A stretch of 64,000 bases of DNA, from contig NZ_CANLMB010000001.1 of the NCBI RefSeq assembly GCF_947492365.1, forward strand, positions 1,974,874 through 2,038,873, in the 5' to 3' direction. The notes below the pieces were generated by a model that worked only from the letters and a program-made list of their open reading frames with translations, had not been told where the DNA came from and ran no database searches. The stretch's first letter is position 1. Each line of letters opens with the position of its first letter. Below are positions 41,440 to 51,645 of this stretch, piece by piece. This stretch comes from an uncultured Erythrobacter sp. Lineage in GTDB: Bacteria > Pseudomonadota > Alphaproteobacteria > Sphingomonadales > Sphingomonadaceae. The translations under genes were made by a program, and so were the position numbers.

Positions 41440-42239
41440 GCAAGAGCCCCCCAAGGGTGCTCTCGATCGCCGGTTCGGATTCTTCAGGCGGTGCGGGGGT
41501 GCAGGCCGATATCAAGACCATCGCGATGCTGGGCGGCTATGCGATGAGCGCGATCACAACCGTAACTGCGCAGAACAGCGTCGGCGTGCAAGCGATTGCG
41601 CCGATGGCGGGCAGTGTTGTTGCGCAGCAGATCGCCTCGTGCATCGACGATATTGGCATCGACGCGGTGAAGATCGGGATGCTCCACGATGTGGAGATCA
41701 TCGAGGCCGTGGCCGAAGCGTTGAAGGACGTCGAAGCGCCGATAGTGCTTGATCCGGTGATGATCGCCACCAGTGGCGCGGCTCTGATCGCCCCCGACGC
41801 GATCGAAGCCATGCGCGAGCGGCTGTTTCCGATGGCGGAACTGGTGACGCCCAACCTTCCCGAGCTTGCGCATCTGCTGGAGCGTTCGCTCAGCGATTCC
41901 TCACAGATGGCCGAGGCTGCCGAAGAGCTTGCCAACAAAACCGGTGCAGCCGTGCTGGCCAAAGGCGGGCACACATCGGACGAGCGGATCATCGACATTC
42001 TCTATGTGCCCGGCGGTCGTGCTGTGCAGTTCAACCACGCGCGCATTGACACCCGCCACACCCACGGAACGGGGTGCACTCTGTCATCGGCGATTGCGAC
42101 GCTGCTCGGCCACGGACAGCCGCTCGAACACGCCGTGCGGCTGGGGCGGAATTTCGTCATCCGCGCGATCGAGAACGCGCCTGGCTTTGGAGAAGGCAAT
42201 GGTCCGCTAGGCCATCACGCGGTCAGAAGTTTGGACTAG
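41436..42239 (+). CDS. thiD: Bifunctional hydroxymethylpyrimidine kinase / phosphomethylpyrimidine kinase ThiD
   Basis: 267 residues from ATG 41436. The N-terminal AGSDSSGGAGVQADIKT is the ThiD signature for substrate binding. The ribokinase-type C-terminal motif is DTRHTHGTGCTLSSAIA, with the anion hole and catalytic Asp/Cys region. It phosphorylates HMP to HMP-P and HMP-PP in thiamine synthesis. The stop overlaps that of the convergent LOG gene by four bases. No TPP riboswitch was seen. Confidence 0.95.
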   Translation: MSKSPPRVLSIAGSDSSGGAGVQADIKTIAMLGGYAMSAITTVTAQNSVGVQAIAPMAGSVVAQQIASCIDDIGIDAVKIGMLHDVEIIEAVAEALKDVEAPIVLDPVMIATSGAALIAPDAIEAMRERLFPMAELVTPNLPELAHLLERSLSDSSQMAEAAEELANKTGAAVLAKGGHTSDERIIDILYVPGGRAVQFNHARIDTRHTHGTGCTLSSAIATLLGHGQPLEHAVRLGRNFVIRAIENAPGFGEGNGPLGHHAVRSLD

Positions 42240-43108
42240 CTCTCGATCTCGTAAAATTCCGAGATGTGCTCCCACGCCTCATCCGCGGTTTCGCACCAGT
42301 GGAACAGGTCGAGGTCCTTTTTAGAGATCGTGCCTTCTTCGGCAATCGCCTCAAAATCGACGACACGGGTCCAGAAATCCTTGCCGAACAGCATGATCGG
42401 GATCGGCTTCATCTTGCCGGTCTGGATCAGGGTTAGCAGCTCGAAAAATTCGTCAAACGTGCCAAAGCCGCCCGGGAACACCGCAACGGCACGCGCGCGC
42501 AGGAGGAAGTGCATTTTGCGCAGCGCGAAATAGTGGAAATTAAGCGACAGGTACGGCGTCACATATGAGTTGGGAGCCTGCTCATGCGGGAGCACAATGT
42601 TGAGCCCGATGGACTCGCTGCCCGCATCGCTTGCGCCGCGATTGGCCGCTTCCATAATCGACGGCCCGCCGCCTGAACACACCACAAACTGCCGCTTGCC
42701 GTCCTCGATGATCGCTTTTTCTGAGACCATTTTGGCAAGCTTGTGCGCCTCGGCGTAATATTTCGCCTTGTCGGCCAGACGCTGAGCGACCTTCTGGTCC
42801 CACTCGTCGCCATCCTTGGCTGCATCGATCTTGGCCTGCGCCTGTTCGGGAGAGGGAATGCGCGCCGAACCATACATCACCATGGTCGAACCCACACGTG
42901 CTTCGTCGAGCAGCATTTCGGGTTTCAACAGCTCCAGCTGGAACCGCACCGGGCGCAGCTCGTCGCGCAGCAGGAAATCGGTGTCACTAAAAGCAAGCTT
43001 ATAAGCGGGATGCTCGGTCTGAGGGGTTTTGTCGGGGGCTTCGTCGGCGAACCGGCTTTCTTCGCCGGCGCGGTAGAATTTGCGATCTGTTAGGTCTTTG
43101 TCAGTCAT
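42236..43108 (-). CDS. LOG family / TIGR00730 Rossmann-fold protein
   Basis: 290 residues. The lysine-decarboxylase-like (LOG) core is GGGPSIMEAANRGASDAG and FPGGFGTFDEFFELLTLIQTGK, containing the PGGxGTxxE motif. LOG proteins are cytokinin nucleoside-5'-monophosphate phosphoribohydrolases or general nucleotide 5'-monophosphate hydrolases. This version has an extra N-terminal region of about 75 residues, as in long forms. A strong GGGAGGA site precedes the ATG at 43108. Confidence 0.85.
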   Translation of the reverse strand: MTDKDLTDRKFYRAGEESRFADEAPDKTPQTEHPAYKLAFSDTDFLLRDELRPVRFQLELLKPEMLLDEARVGSTMVMYGSARIPSPEQAQAKIDAAKDGDEWDQKVAQRLADKAKYYAEAHKLAKMVSEKAIIEDGKRQFVVCSGGGPSIMEAANRGASDAGSESIGLNIVLPHEQAPNSYVTPYLSLNFHYFALRKMHFLLRARAVAVFPGGFGTFDEFFELLTLIQTGKMKPIPIMLFGKDFWTRVVDFEAIAEEGTISKKDLDLFHWCETADEAWEHISEFYEIES

Positions 43109-43178
43109 TTATCCTCCCCTAGGCGCGCAGCATCATGCGGGCAAGGCAGCGTTTTGTCGGACTGTGATCGAAAAAGAT

Positions 43179-43252
43179 TGGATGCCCCGTGAGGATTCGA
43201 ACCTCAATTGACGGAGTCAGAGTCCGTAGTCTTACCATTAGACGACGGGGCA
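43179..43252 (-). tRNA. tRNA-Gln (anticodon CUG)
   Basis: 74 nt including CCA. Acceptor TGCCCCG/CGGGGCA, anticodon loop CTCTGAC with anticodon CTG, T loop TTCGAAT. All stems pair. Confidence 0.95.
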
Positions 43253-43432
43253 TCAGCATCAGCGGAGCGGAATCACCGGGCTCCCCGACGCGAGACGCGC
43301 CATCTAGGTTTGCGCGAGCGCGCGGTCAAGGCTCATCAGCGCTCTGTCTGCTTGCTCTGTTGCCGCGCTTGGTTTAGCTTTGTCTTCAGGTGCTGGCGCT
43401 AATTTCGCGTCAGTGAGATGAAAGAATGACTT

Positions 43433-44632
43433 ATGGCGGACCATCCTCCGCCGGACATACATAAGAAGGCTGGTAAAAAACGGGGCGGCAAGTCCGGCAA
43501 GGTAGCCGATTTTCGCTACAAGCGCTCCAATCAGCCCAACAGTACAAGCGGCCAGAAACGCGGCGCATCGGCGCACGCGGGGCCTCCTCGCAAATTCACC
43601 GGCAATCCGCCCCCGCGCAAGGGAGAGGCCTATGCTGCGCTCGATCTTGGCACCAACAATTGCCGCCTGCTGATCGCGCGGCCTTCGGGCAAGGATTTCA
43701 CCGTTATCGATGCTTTCAGCCGGGTGGTGAAACTGGGCGAAGATCTTGCCTCGAGTGGCAGGCTTTCGGACGAGGCGATGGACCGCGCGATGGGTGCGCT
43801 CTCCATTTGCGCGGACAAGCTGCGCCGCCGCAATGTCCGTCTGGCGCGCTCTGTTGCGACCGAGGCCTGCCGCCGCGCGTCAAATGGTGCAGATTTTATC
43901 GAGCGGGTGAAACGCGAAACCGGCATTGTGCTCGACATTATCAGCGCCGAGGAAGAGGCGCGGCTGGCCGTTCTGGGCTGCCATATCCTGCTTGAGCAAG
44001 GCCACGGGCCGGCGGTGATCTTCGACATTGGCGGCGGCTCGACCGAGCTGGTGCTGATCGAACCGGGCGGGAAGATTCCGCATATTATCGACTGGCAAAG
44101 CGTTCCCTGGGGCGTTGTTTCGCTGACCGACACCATTGCCCGCAAGGGCAGCGGGCCCGAGGCGCGGCTGGATCGCTATGCCAGAATGCGCGCGGCGGTT
44201 TCAGAGAGTTTTGCTCCCTTTGCCCAGCGGATCGCCGAGGCATCGACGAGCGATGACATTCGCCTGCTGGGCACCAGCGGGACGGTAACGACGCTGGCCA
44301 GCCTGCATCTCAAATTGCCGCATTATGATCGCAAGGCAGTCGACGGGTTGATAGTGCCATCGCATTCGATGCGCACAATCAGCACGCGGCTTTCGGCCAT
44401 GTCTCCAGAGGAACGCAGCGAATTGCCTTGTATCGGGCATGACCGCGCCGATCTGGTGGTGGCGGGCTGCGCGATTCTTGAATCGATCCTAGACCTGTGG
44501 CCCGCCGAACGGCTTGGCGTTGCAGATCGCGGCATTCGTGAGGGCATTTTGCGCAGCCTCATGGCAGCCGAACGCCAGAGCGAGCGCAGCCTCAAGGCGC
44601 TTGCACAGCAGCGCTCAGGCAAGACAGGCTGA
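43433..44632 (+). CDS. Ppx/GppA phosphatase family protein
   Basis: 399 residues. The ASKHA ATPase-type motifs are YAALDLGTNNCRLLIA (about residues 67-82) and FDIGGGSTELVLIE (about residues 199-212), as in exopolyphosphatase/guanosine pentaphosphatase. The first 60 residues are a basic, low-complexity extension with many Lys, Gly and Pro, and the HD-type C-terminal domain of long Ppx is absent. It probably hydrolyses polyphosphate or pppGpp. Followed four bases later by rlmE. Confidence 0.85.
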   Translation: MADHPPPDIHKKAGKKRGGKSGKVADFRYKRSNQPNSTSGQKRGASAHAGPPRKFTGNPPPRKGEAYAALDLGTNNCRLLIARPSGKDFTVIDAFSRVVKLGEDLASSGRLSDEAMDRAMGALSICADKLRRRNVRLARSVATEACRRASNGADFIERVKRETGIVLDIISAEEEARLAVLGCHILLEQGHGPAVIFDIGGGSTELVLIEPGGKIPHIIDWQSVPWGVVSLTDTIARKGSGPEARLDRYARMRAAVSESFAPFAQRIAEASTSDDIRLLGTSGTVTTLASLHLKLPHYDRKAVDGLIVPSHSMRTISTRLSAMSPEERSELPCIGHDRADLVVAGCAILESILDLWPAERLGVADRGIREGILRSLMAAERQSERSLKALAQQRSGKTG

Positions 44633-44636
44633 CACA

Positions 44637-45302
44637 ATGACACGATCCGGACGCAATCCCGACCGCAGGGTCAAAACCGCGAAGAAGCGCACCGAAAGCT
44701 CGACCCGCTGGCTGCAACGCCAGCTCAACGATCCATACGTGAAGCAGGCCAAGGCAGACGGCTATCGCAGCCGCGCTGCATACAAGCTGATCGAATTGGA
44801 CGACCGGTTCAGCCTTATTCGCGGTGCAAAGCGCGTGGTCGATCTGGGCATTGCGCCGGGCGGGTGGAGTCAGGTGGTGCGCGCCAAGGCTCCCAAGGCG
44901 CAAGTGGTGGGCATCGACCTGCTGGAAACCGACCCGATTGAAGGCGTTACCATTTTCCAGATGGATTTCATGGATTACGCCGCGCCTGCGAGGCTGGAAG
45001 AAGCATTGGGCGGCGCGCCTGACCTCGTCCTTTCAGACATGGCGGCGAACACGGTCGGCCACAAACAGACCGACCATCTGCGAACTATGGCTCTGGTCGA
45101 GGCTGGCGCGTGGTTTGCGGTGGAGACGCTCGACAAAGGCGGGGCGTTTGTGGCCAAGGTGCTGGCAGGTGGGACCGATACCGAGCTGCTTTCGCTGCTC
45201 AAACAGCACTTCAAGAGCGTCAAACACGCCAAACCCCCGGCGAGCCGCAAGGGCTCATCGGAGTGGTACGTTGTTGCTCAGGGATTCAAGGGACGCGAGT
45301 AA
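44637..45302 (+). CDS. rlmE: 23S rRNA 2'-O-ribose U2552 methyltransferase RlmE (FtsJ/RrmJ)
   Basis: 221 residues from ATG 44637; the longer frame upstream belongs to the previous gene. SRAAYKLIELDDRF begins the fold. SAM-binding VVDLGIAPGGWSQVV, catalytic-site strand VLSDMAANTVGH and late KVLAGG and PPASRKGSSEWYVVAQGFKG match the K-D-K-E tetrad of RrmJ. It methylates U2552 in the A-loop late in 50S assembly. The N-terminal 30 residues are basic. Confidence 0.95.
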   Translation: MTRSGRNPDRRVKTAKKRTESSTRWLQRQLNDPYVKQAKADGYRSRAAYKLIELDDRFSLIRGAKRVVDLGIAPGGWSQVVRAKAPKAQVVGIDLLETDPIEGVTIFQMDFMDYAAPARLEEALGGAPDLVLSDMAANTVGHKQTDHLRTMALVEAGAWFAVETLDKGGAFVAKVLAGGTDTELLSLLKQHFKSVKHAKPPASRKGSSEWYVVAQGFKGRE

Positions 45303-45318
45303 CCCGCCCGCCTGAAAT

Positions 45319-46032
45319 TTACGCGCCTGCTTCTTCGAGCTCGGCTGCGGCTTCTTGCTGCGCTTCGGCTTCTGCAGCGCCAGCTTCTACCGCTTCGTTT
45401 TCTTCCACTTCGACATCGGCATCGCTCTCTTCAGCGGCGACTTCGACATATTCGGGGATCGGCAGGTTCGAACCGAAGGAGTTCATATACATCGCAACCG
45501 CTGCACGGTCCTCGATGCTCGACAGGCCGGCAAAGCTCATCTTCGTGCCATCGACATAACGGCGCGGGCTGGCGAGCCACTGGTTCATTTCTTCCCAGCC
45601 CCAATTGCCGCCAAAGCCTGCCATGGCAGGTGAATAGCTGTAGCCGGATACGCCGCCGACAGGAGCGCCCATAATGCCATAAAGGTTCGGACCAACACCG
45701 GCAGCGCCGCCTTGTTCGACCGTGTGGCAAGCCTGGCACTTGGCAAACACGCGCTCACCCGCTGCGATCTGTTCGTTTTGGGGCATCCCGTTGAGTACTT
45801 GGTCGATGGTCACAACAGGGCCCGCAACCACGCCCGTGTCGACACCCTCGATCACATAACCCAGCGTGTCAGGCCGCTGCGGCGAGTCGCCGTGGAACAC
45901 CTTGCCCGCCACAATCGAAAGGCCAAGGCCCAGACCGGCTGCAAAAAGCACCCAGCCCGCTGTGGTGTTGAACATATCGCTAGAGCCTTCTTCGGCGCCG
46001 TGCGTTGCGTCGTTGGTGGTTTCTTGAGTCAT
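45319..46032 (-). CDS. Membrane-anchored cytochrome c (c552/cycM type)
   Basis: 237 residues from ATG 46032. One membrane helix at about residues 23-43 (TAGWVLFAAGLGLGLSIVAGKV) anchors a periplasmic domain. The haem motif is CQACH (Cys99, Cys102, His103); the axial Met is in DGTKMSFAG. The tail is about 40 residues, very acidic and alanine-rich (EEAEAEA-like). It should carry electrons between the bc1 complex and oxidases. Divergent from pheA by 156 bp. Confidence 0.9.
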   Translation of the reverse strand: MTQETTNDATHGAEEGSSDMFNTTAGWVLFAAGLGLGLSIVAGKVFHGDSPQRPDTLGYVIEGVDTGVVAGPVVTIDQVLNGMPQNEQIAAGERVFAKCQACHTVEQGGAAGVGPNLYGIMGAPVGGVSGYSYSPAMAGFGGNWGWEEMNQWLASPRRYVDGTKMSFAGLSSIEDRAAVAMYMNSFGSNLPIPEYVEVAAEESDADVEVEENEAVEAGAAEAEAQQEAAAELEEAGA

Positions 46033-46188
46033 GTTGGCGCCCCCATAATCCCGCCCTCGTGCCTGCGCAAGGCGAAACACATCTCGAAATGGTGCATCAT
46101 TTGCAGCTTCAATTGCGTCACGCAAATCTGGCCGTGTGCAAAGACCCCCTTGCCGCCCGACCATGCGCGCTTTAGCAGGCAGCCCATC

Positions 46189-47082
46189 ATGCGCAGTTTT
46201 CCTGGCCCCGCTCTAGCGATTGTCGATAGTCTGCGCAAAGCCGCAGAGGCTGACCCTGCCCGCGCGATTGCGTTTCAGGGCTCGCCCGGCGCCAATTCGC
46301 ACCGCGCCGCCACCGAAGCGCGGCCCGACGCCAACCCGCTCCCCTGTTTCAGTTTCGAAGATGCATTGGAGGCCGTGAAGGACGGCCGCGCCGGACAAGC
46401 GATCATCCCGATTGAAAACTCGCAGCACGGCCGCGTTGCCGATATCCACTTTCTTCTGCCTGAAAGCGGGCTGGCGATTGTGGGCGAATATTTCATGCCG
46501 ATCCATCACGCGCTGATGGGCCTTGGCGAAGGGCCTTTCGAGGCTGCCTACAGTCATCCGCAGGCGCTCGGCCAGTCGCGCTTCTATCTGCGCGAGCGCG
46601 GGATTGTGCCTTTGAGCTATGCCGACACCGCAGGCGCAGCGGCCTTCGTGGCGGAGAAAGGCGATCCCAAACTCGCTGCCATCGCGCCGAAGATCGCTGC
46701 CGAACTCTACGGCCTCAACTTGATCGAGGAGAATGTCGAGGATAGCGACGACAATATGACGCGCTTCGTGATCCTCGCTGACAAGCCGACCACAATTAAC
46801 ATCGAGCGGGGCAGGCCTGCGATGACGACTTTCGTGTTCGAAGTGAAGAATATTCCTGCCGCGCTTTACAAGGCGATGGGCGGCTTTGCGACCAACGGCG
46901 TCAATATGACCAAGCTGGAAAGCTACCAGCAAGGCACCAGCTTTTCCGCCACTCGCTTCTATGCGGATATTATCGGCGTGCCCGGGGATCCGGCTGTGGA
47001 CCGCGCGCTGGAAGAATGCGCTTTCCATTCCAAGGAATTGCGCCTGCTGGGAACCTATGAGCAAGGGCGCAAGCGCGGCTGA
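46189..47082 (+). CDS. pheA: Prephenate dehydratase
   Basis: 297 residues from ATG 46189. The catalytic domain begins AIAFQGSPGANSHRAA; further landmarks are IIPIENSQHGRV (Asn/Ser), HHALMG, AYSHPQALGQ, and the catalytic Thr in DDNMTRFVIL. The C-terminal ACT domain is TTFVFEVKNIPAALYKAMGGFATNGVNMTKLESY, including the ESRP-equivalent LESYQQG. It converts prephenate to phenylpyruvate and is feedback-controlled by Phe. It is the monofunctional type, without chorismate mutase. Confidence 0.95.
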   Translation: MRSFPGPALAIVDSLRKAAEADPARAIAFQGSPGANSHRAATEARPDANPLPCFSFEDALEAVKDGRAGQAIIPIENSQHGRVADIHFLLPESGLAIVGEYFMPIHHALMGLGEGPFEAAYSHPQALGQSRFYLRERGIVPLSYADTAGAAAFVAEKGDPKLAAIAPKIAAELYGLNLIEENVEDSDDNMTRFVILADKPTTINIERGRPAMTTFVFEVKNIPAALYKAMGGFATNGVNMTKLESYQQGTSFSATRFYADIIGVPGDPAVDRALEECAFHSKELRLLGTYEQGRKRG

Positions 47083-47155
47083 TTGCGGGCAAAATCGCAT
47101 CGTGTGGCGAAGGTTGTTGCACGCGGGCACAGACCATGCCACCAACTAAAGCGCG

Positions 47156-48013
47156 ATGACGCAAATGGGGTCGACTACTTTCAATGATGCAAGCGGGGCT
47201 GGCGGCACAGTAGGCTCGCCCGCGCCCCCGGCCCCTGCGCCGCCTCCGATCGAAACTTCCCCTTTGCCGCAGCGCGACTTTGACCTCGAACCCTTCGAGC
47301 CGGTAAATGATGGCCGGATCAACGATACCGGGGCAAGTGATGTTCCGGCCACCGTTCCAGAAGGGTGGTCAGAACTGCGCGACAACCCGAATATCCAGTT
47401 CGAGGAAATCCCACCTCCGCCACCGCCCGAGCCGCCCGAGCCCAACTGGTTCACCGATGCGCTTGTGTCGTTCTTCGGGTTTCTAGGAGATCTATTCTCG
47501 CCTGTCGGGCAGCTGCTCGGCGTGTCATGGCCCGTCCTGCAATGGGTGTTGCTGGCGGCGGCGATCCTCTTTGTCCTCTATATGATCGCGCGCAGCATCG
47601 GCCCGCTTTCGCGCAGCGCGCGGGCGAAGAAGAAGGCCGTGAGCGAGCCCGAATGGCAACCCGATCACGAAGAAAGCGTCGCTCTGCTCGAAGATGCTGA
47701 CCAGCTTGCCGCGCAAGGCAAATATGACGAGGCAACGCACCTGCTGCTCCAGCGCAGCGTCGGGCAGATTTCGCAGGCGCGGCCCGACTGGGTCGAACCG
47801 TCCAGCACCGCGCGCGAACTCGCCGCCCTGCCCGCTCTGTCAGAAAAGGCGCGCGCAGCCTTTGCCACGATTTCGGAGCGGGTTGAGCGCAGCCTGTTCG
47901 CGCTTCGATCACTCAACAAGGGCGATTGGGAGGCTGCGCGCGATGCCTATGCCAATTTCGCGCTTGCCCCGATTGATGGCGGAAACGCCGCCGAACGGAA
48001 ACGCGTTCTATGA
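47156..48013 (+). CDS. DUF4129 domain membrane protein (MoxR operon gene 1)
   Basis: 285 residues. A proline-rich polar N-terminus (about 100 residues), one membrane helix (about residues 125-147), and a C-terminal DUF4129 domain: YDEATHLLLQRSVGQIS, PSSTARELAALPALSEKARAAF and a helical end. DUF4129 proteins commonly occur with MoxR/DUF58 systems. Function unknown; the position as first gene of a seven-gene coupled operon fits a membrane platform role. Stop overlaps the next start by four bases. Confidence 0.75.
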   Translation: MTQMGSTTFNDASGAGGTVGSPAPPAPAPPPIETSPLPQRDFDLEPFEPVNDGRINDTGASDVPATVPEGWSELRDNPNIQFEEIPPPPPPEPPEPNWFTDALVSFFGFLGDLFSPVGQLLGVSWPVLQWVLLAAAILFVLYMIARSIGPLSRSARAKKKAVSEPEWQPDHEESVALLEDADQLAAQGKYDEATHLLLQRSVGQISQARPDWVEPSSTARELAALPALSEKARAAFATISERVERSLFALRSLNKGDWEAARDAYANFALAPIDGGNAAERKRVL

Positions 48014-49281
48014 GCGGCATGGCAAACCGCGCACGCAACACTTCGCCCTTTTCGCGCGCAGGCGTGCTGGCGGTCGTGCTGGTCGGCTTCGGCTCGTTCC
48101 TCGCGCTGCTCTATTTCCTGGGCGCGGATGATACGGGTGATACGGGCAGAGCAGGCCCCGCTCATGCCGCAGCTGACGGGCTCAACGGCTATTCGGGCCT
48201 TGTGACCCTGCTTGAGAAAGAGGGCTATGACGTCGAGCGTTCGCGCAGCCGCGACGGATACCAGACTTCAGAACTGCTGATCCTGACCCCGCCGCAATTC
48301 CTCGATCCCGAGGAGCTTTCGACGATCCTTGAGAACCGCCAATATTACGGCCCCACTCTCGTCATTCTGCCCAAATGGTCCGCGATGCGCGCGGACATGT
48401 TGGGCCGCAATTTGGACGAAGATGTGCCCGAGGACTGGGTCGAAATATTCGGCGCTGACGCGGTGCGCTGGGCCGAGGATCTGCCCGAGCCCTTTGCTTT
48501 CACCCATGTCTCCGAAGAATTGGGGGAAGACGAAGCGCCCAATTGGGAAGGGATGGGAATTTCCGGCCAATTGCCCACAAGCTCTATCCTCTACGCTGAA
48601 GAAAACGGCGCGCATGAAGCGCTGGTCACTGACGCAGCGGGACACGTCCTCGCCTTCAACTTGATCGGCTATGAGGGCACCGATTATTACGAGAACGCGC
48701 ATTGGACGACCTTTGTGGTCGAGCCGGACCTGATGAACAATTACGGTATGGCTGATGCGCAGCGCGCCGCCGCTGCTGTCGCGCTGGTGCGTCAGGCGGG
48801 CTATTCGGACATGGAGCGGATCACCGTTGATCTGACGCTCAATGGTCTAGGCGGATCGACCAACCTTTTGACGCTCGCCTTCCGCCCGCCCTTTCTCGCC
48901 GCGACCCTGTGCCTGCTGCTGGCCATGCTGATTATCGGCTGGCGCGCTTTCATGCGCTTTGGACCGGCTGCGGCGAGCGAGCAGGAAATTGCATTCGGTA
49001 AACAGCGGCTGGTGAGCAACGGCGCAGGCCTGATCGTACGCGCAGGGCGGCTGGGGCTGCTGGCTGAACCCTATGTCCAACTGGTCGAGCGGCGGCTTGG
49101 CCGCGCGCTTGGTATTGCCCGGCCCGATGCCGAAACAATCGATGCAGCGCTCGCAAGAAGGCTCCCCGATGAAGAGCCATTCTCGCTGCGCACCGCCCGA
49201 CTTCACAACGCCACCAAACCGATGGAAATTCTGCGCGCAGCCCGCGCGCTCAATGATCTGACAGGGAAACTCGCCAAATGA
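48010..49281 (+). CDS. DUF4350 domain membrane protein (MoxR operon gene 2)
   Basis: 423 residues with an N-terminal helix ([20 protein letters not shown]) and a second near residue 300 ([22 protein letters not shown]). In between is the DUF4350 region with [22 protein letters not shown] and [20 protein letters not shown], which resembles a Rossmann-like GATase-type fold on the outside. The C-terminal 100 residues are cytoplasmic. It often accompanies MoxR and DUF58 genes. Overlaps genes on both sides by four bases. Confidence 0.8.
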   Translation: MSGMANRARNTSPFSRAGVLAVVLVGFGSFLALLYFLGADDTGDTGRAGPAHAAADGLNGYSGLVTLLEKEGYDVERSRSRDGYQTSELLILTPPQFLDPEELSTILENRQYYGPTLVILPKWSAMRADMLGRNLDEDVPEDWVEIFGADAVRWAEDLPEPFAFTHVSEELGEDEAPNWEGMGISGQLPTSSILYAEENGAHEALVTDAAGHVLAFNLIGYEGTDYYENAHWTTFVVEPDLMNNYGMADAQRAAAAVALVRQAGYSDMERITVDLTLNGLGGSTNLLTLAFRPPFLAATLCLLLAMLIIGWRAFMRFGPAAASEQEIAFGKQRLVSNGAGLIVRAGRLGLLAEPYVQLVERRLGRALGIARPDAETIDAALARRLPDEEPFSLRTARLHNATKPMEILRAARALNDLTGKLAK

Positions 49282-50300
49282 GTACAGATTCCGAAAATCC
49301 ACCTATCGCCCAGCCAGCGGCCAGTGCCCCGCAAGAGATCGGCATGACTCTGGGCGATGTGCGCAACCTCGCCAATGCGATCCGTGCCGAAGTGGCCAAG
49401 GCGATCGTTGGACAGGACGAGATGGTCGACGCTTTGCTGGTCGCGATGCTCAGTCAGGGGCACGTACTGCTCGAAGGGCCTCCGGGAACGGCGAAGACTT
49501 TCCTCGCGCAGGCTTTCTCGACCGCGCTTGGCCTCGATTTCGGGCGCATCCAGTTCACACCCGATCTGCTGCCGGGCGATATTCTGGGCTCAAACCTGTT
49601 CAACTTCCAGACCAGCCAGTTCACGTTGACGCGCGGGCCGATCTTCTGCGAGCTGCTGCTGGCGGACGAAATCAACCGCACCCCGCCCAAGACGCAGGCC
49701 GCTTTGCTCGAGGCAATGCAGGAACGCCGCGTGACGCTGGACGGCGAGACGCACGAACTGGGCGACCGGTTCATGGTGGTCGCAACGCAGAACCCTATCG
49801 AGAACCAGGGCGTCTATCCGCTGCCCGAAGCGCAGCTGGACCGCTTCCTGTTCAAGCTGCTGGTTCCTTATCCCGACGAGGCCGAAGAAACGCGGATCGT
49901 GACGAGCTATGGCTCTCGCCAAGGCCCGCAGCGCCCCGCCGATCTGGGTGTCACCGCGGTTGCCGGTGCGGACAAGCTTGCAGCGGCGAGCGCAGCGCTC
50001 GACCATATCACGGTCGCCCAAGAGATCACACAATATGTCGTGCGACTGGTGCGCGCGACGCGTGAGCATGCAGAGCTTGCCGTGGGCGCCAGCCCGCGTG
50101 CCGCCGTGATGCTCGCCAATGCAGCAAGGGCGCGCGCCGCGCTGGATGGCCGCGCCTATGCGATCCCGGATGATGTGAAGGCGCTTGCGGTGCCGGTGCT
50201 GCGTCACCGCCTGACGCTCAGCCCGGCGGCCGAGATCGAAGGCCGCGATATCGAGGCCTTGGTAGCAGAACTGATCGAAACGACCGAGGCGCCGCGCTAA
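49278..50300 (+). CDS. MoxR-family AAA+ ATPase
   Basis: 340 residues. Walker A is [15 protein letters not shown]; Walker B is [27 protein letters not shown]; sensor 1 [24 protein letters not shown] is the MoxR signature; sensor 2 lies in [19 protein letters not shown]. The family acts as chaperones for complex assembly or metal insertion, together with VWA/DUF58 proteins. It is the core enzyme of the operon. The N-terminal 30 residues are a polar extension. Confidence 0.95.
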   Translation: MSTDSENPPIAQPAASAPQEIGMTLGDVRNLANAIRAEVAKAIVGQDEMVDALLVAMLSQGHVLLEGPPGTAKTFLAQAFSTALGLDFGRIQFTPDLLPGDILGSNLFNFQTSQFTLTRGPIFCELLLADEINRTPPKTQAALLEAMQERRVTLDGETHELGDRFMVVATQNPIENQGVYPLPEAQLDRFLFKLLVPYPDEAEETRIVTSYGSRQGPQRPADLGVTAVAGADKLAAASAALDHITVAQEITQYVVRLVRATREHAELAVGASPRAAVMLANAARARAALDGRAYAIPDDVKALAVPVLRHRLTLSPAAEIEGRDIEALVAELIETTEAPR

Positions 50301-50304
50301 ACCG

Positions 50305-51645
50305 ATGCGCCCCGGCCCTTTCCTTCCTCTGGTCCCGACCCAGCGCGCGGCTTGGCTGATCGTCGGCTTCGCGCCGGTCGCGCTGCTGATCGCAAGCCTC
50401 TATCCGCAATTGTGGATCGTCGCGCCGATTGCCGCTGTGGCGGTTGTCGTGCTGATCGTGCTCGACGGATTGCTGGCCGGTGGCTGCGAGGAATGGCAGG
50501 TTGTGGTGCCCGCTGACACCGAAGTCGGGCAGCCAACCGCGCTCGACATTCACGCGCGCTTCAAAGGCAGGCTGGTCACAGGGCCGGAGGGCGCGCTCGA
50601 ATTCGATCCCCGACTTGCTCCGACCGGCAGGGCAACGATCCCGCTATTCTCCGAGCCCGATACGGGCGCGCATAGCGGCAGCATCGATGCTTTCCCCTCG
50701 CGCCGAGGCACTGCCGAGATCACCCGCGCATGGCTGCGCTGGAGCGGTCCGTTGGGACTGGGCGCGCGGCAGACGCGGATGGTGCTGGAAGAGCAAGCCG
50801 TGCGCATCTGGCCCGACCTGTCGCCGGTGCGCTCCAAAGAACTACAGACCTTCATGCGCAATGCCACGACCGGCCTGATCGCGCGGCGCATTCGCGGCGA
50901 AGGCACGCAATTCGAGGCTTTGGCTGAGTATCAGCCCGGCATGGACCGGCGCAAAATCGACTGGAAGGCCAGCGCGCGCCACACGCACCTTTATGCCCGC
51001 GAGAATGAGAGCGAGCGCAACAACCAGATTGTCTTCGCTTTCGATTGCGGACAGGCCATGTGCGAGCCGGTCGACGGCATGGCGCGGATTGACCGCGCTG
51101 TGACAGCAGCGCTCACTTGCTCCTATGTCGCACTCAAAGGCGGCGACAAAGTCTCGCTGTTCGGCTTCGCCCAGCGCCCGCAGGTGATGACGCCTTTCGT
51201 CAGTGATTCCAGAGCCTTTCACCGGTTGCAAAGCGCCGCCGCTAGCCTTGATTACGACGCGGTGGAGCCGAATTTCACGCTCGCGCTGGCGACGCTTACT
51301 GCCAAGCTACAGCGCCGCTCGCTGATCGTGCTGTTCTCCGATTTCACCGATCCAACCGCCGCGGAAATGATGATCGAGAGCATCGGGCGGCTGGTCGATA
51401 AGCACCTCGTCCTGTTTGTTACCATCGCCGATAGCGAGCTAGAGACCTTTATCGACAGCGAACCCGATGACATCGCCACGATCGCGCGTTCGGTCACAGC
51501 GGACACGCTGCAACACCAGCGCCAGATCGTGCTCCAGCGCCTGCGCCGGATGGGTGTGGACGTTATCGAAGCACCTTACAGCCAGATCGGCTACCAGCTG
51601 ATCGACCGTTACTTCCTCATCAAAGGAAGCGAGGCCATCGGATGA
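50305..51645 (+). CDS. DUF58 / VWA-like protein (MoxR partner)
   Basis: 446 residues. Two N-terminal membrane helices (AWLIVGFAPVALLIASLYP and LWIVAPIAAVAVVVLIVLDGLLAG). The DUF58 signature is YQPGMDRRKIDWKASARHTHLYARENE. The VWA-like part follows: NQIVFAFDCGQAM, VALKGGDKVSLFGFAQRP, RSLIVLFSDFTDPTAAEMM. The MIDAS first motif is degenerate (DCGQAM rather than DxSxS). It partners the adjacent MoxR ATPase (5-base gap). Confidence 0.9.
   Translation: MRPGPFLPLVPTQRAAWLIVGFAPVALLIASLYPQLWIVAPIAAVAVVVLIVLDGLLAGGCEEWQVVVPADTEVGQPTALDIHARFKGRLVTGPEGALEFDPRLAPTGRATIPLFSEPDTGAHSGSIDAFPSRRGTAEITRAWLRWSGPLGLGARQTRMVLEEQAVRIWPDLSPVRSKELQTFMRNATTGLIARRIRGEGTQFEALAEYQPGMDRRKIDWKASARHTHLYARENESERNNQIVFAFDCGQAMCEPVDGMARIDRAVTAALTCSYVALKGGDKVSLFGFAQRPQVMTPFVSDSRAFHRLQSAAASLDYDAVEPNFTLALATLTAKLQRRSLIVLFSDFTDPTAAEMMIESIGRLVDKHLVLFVTIADSELETFIDSEPDDIATIARSVTADTLQHQRQIVLQRLRRMGVDVIEAPYSQIGYQLIDRYFLIKGSEAIG

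Noticed and set aside
41440-41480. TPP riboswitch for thiD
   Set aside because: thiD starts inside the preceding gene and there is no leader; no THI-box-like sequence was seen near glmM-DUF1272-thiD.
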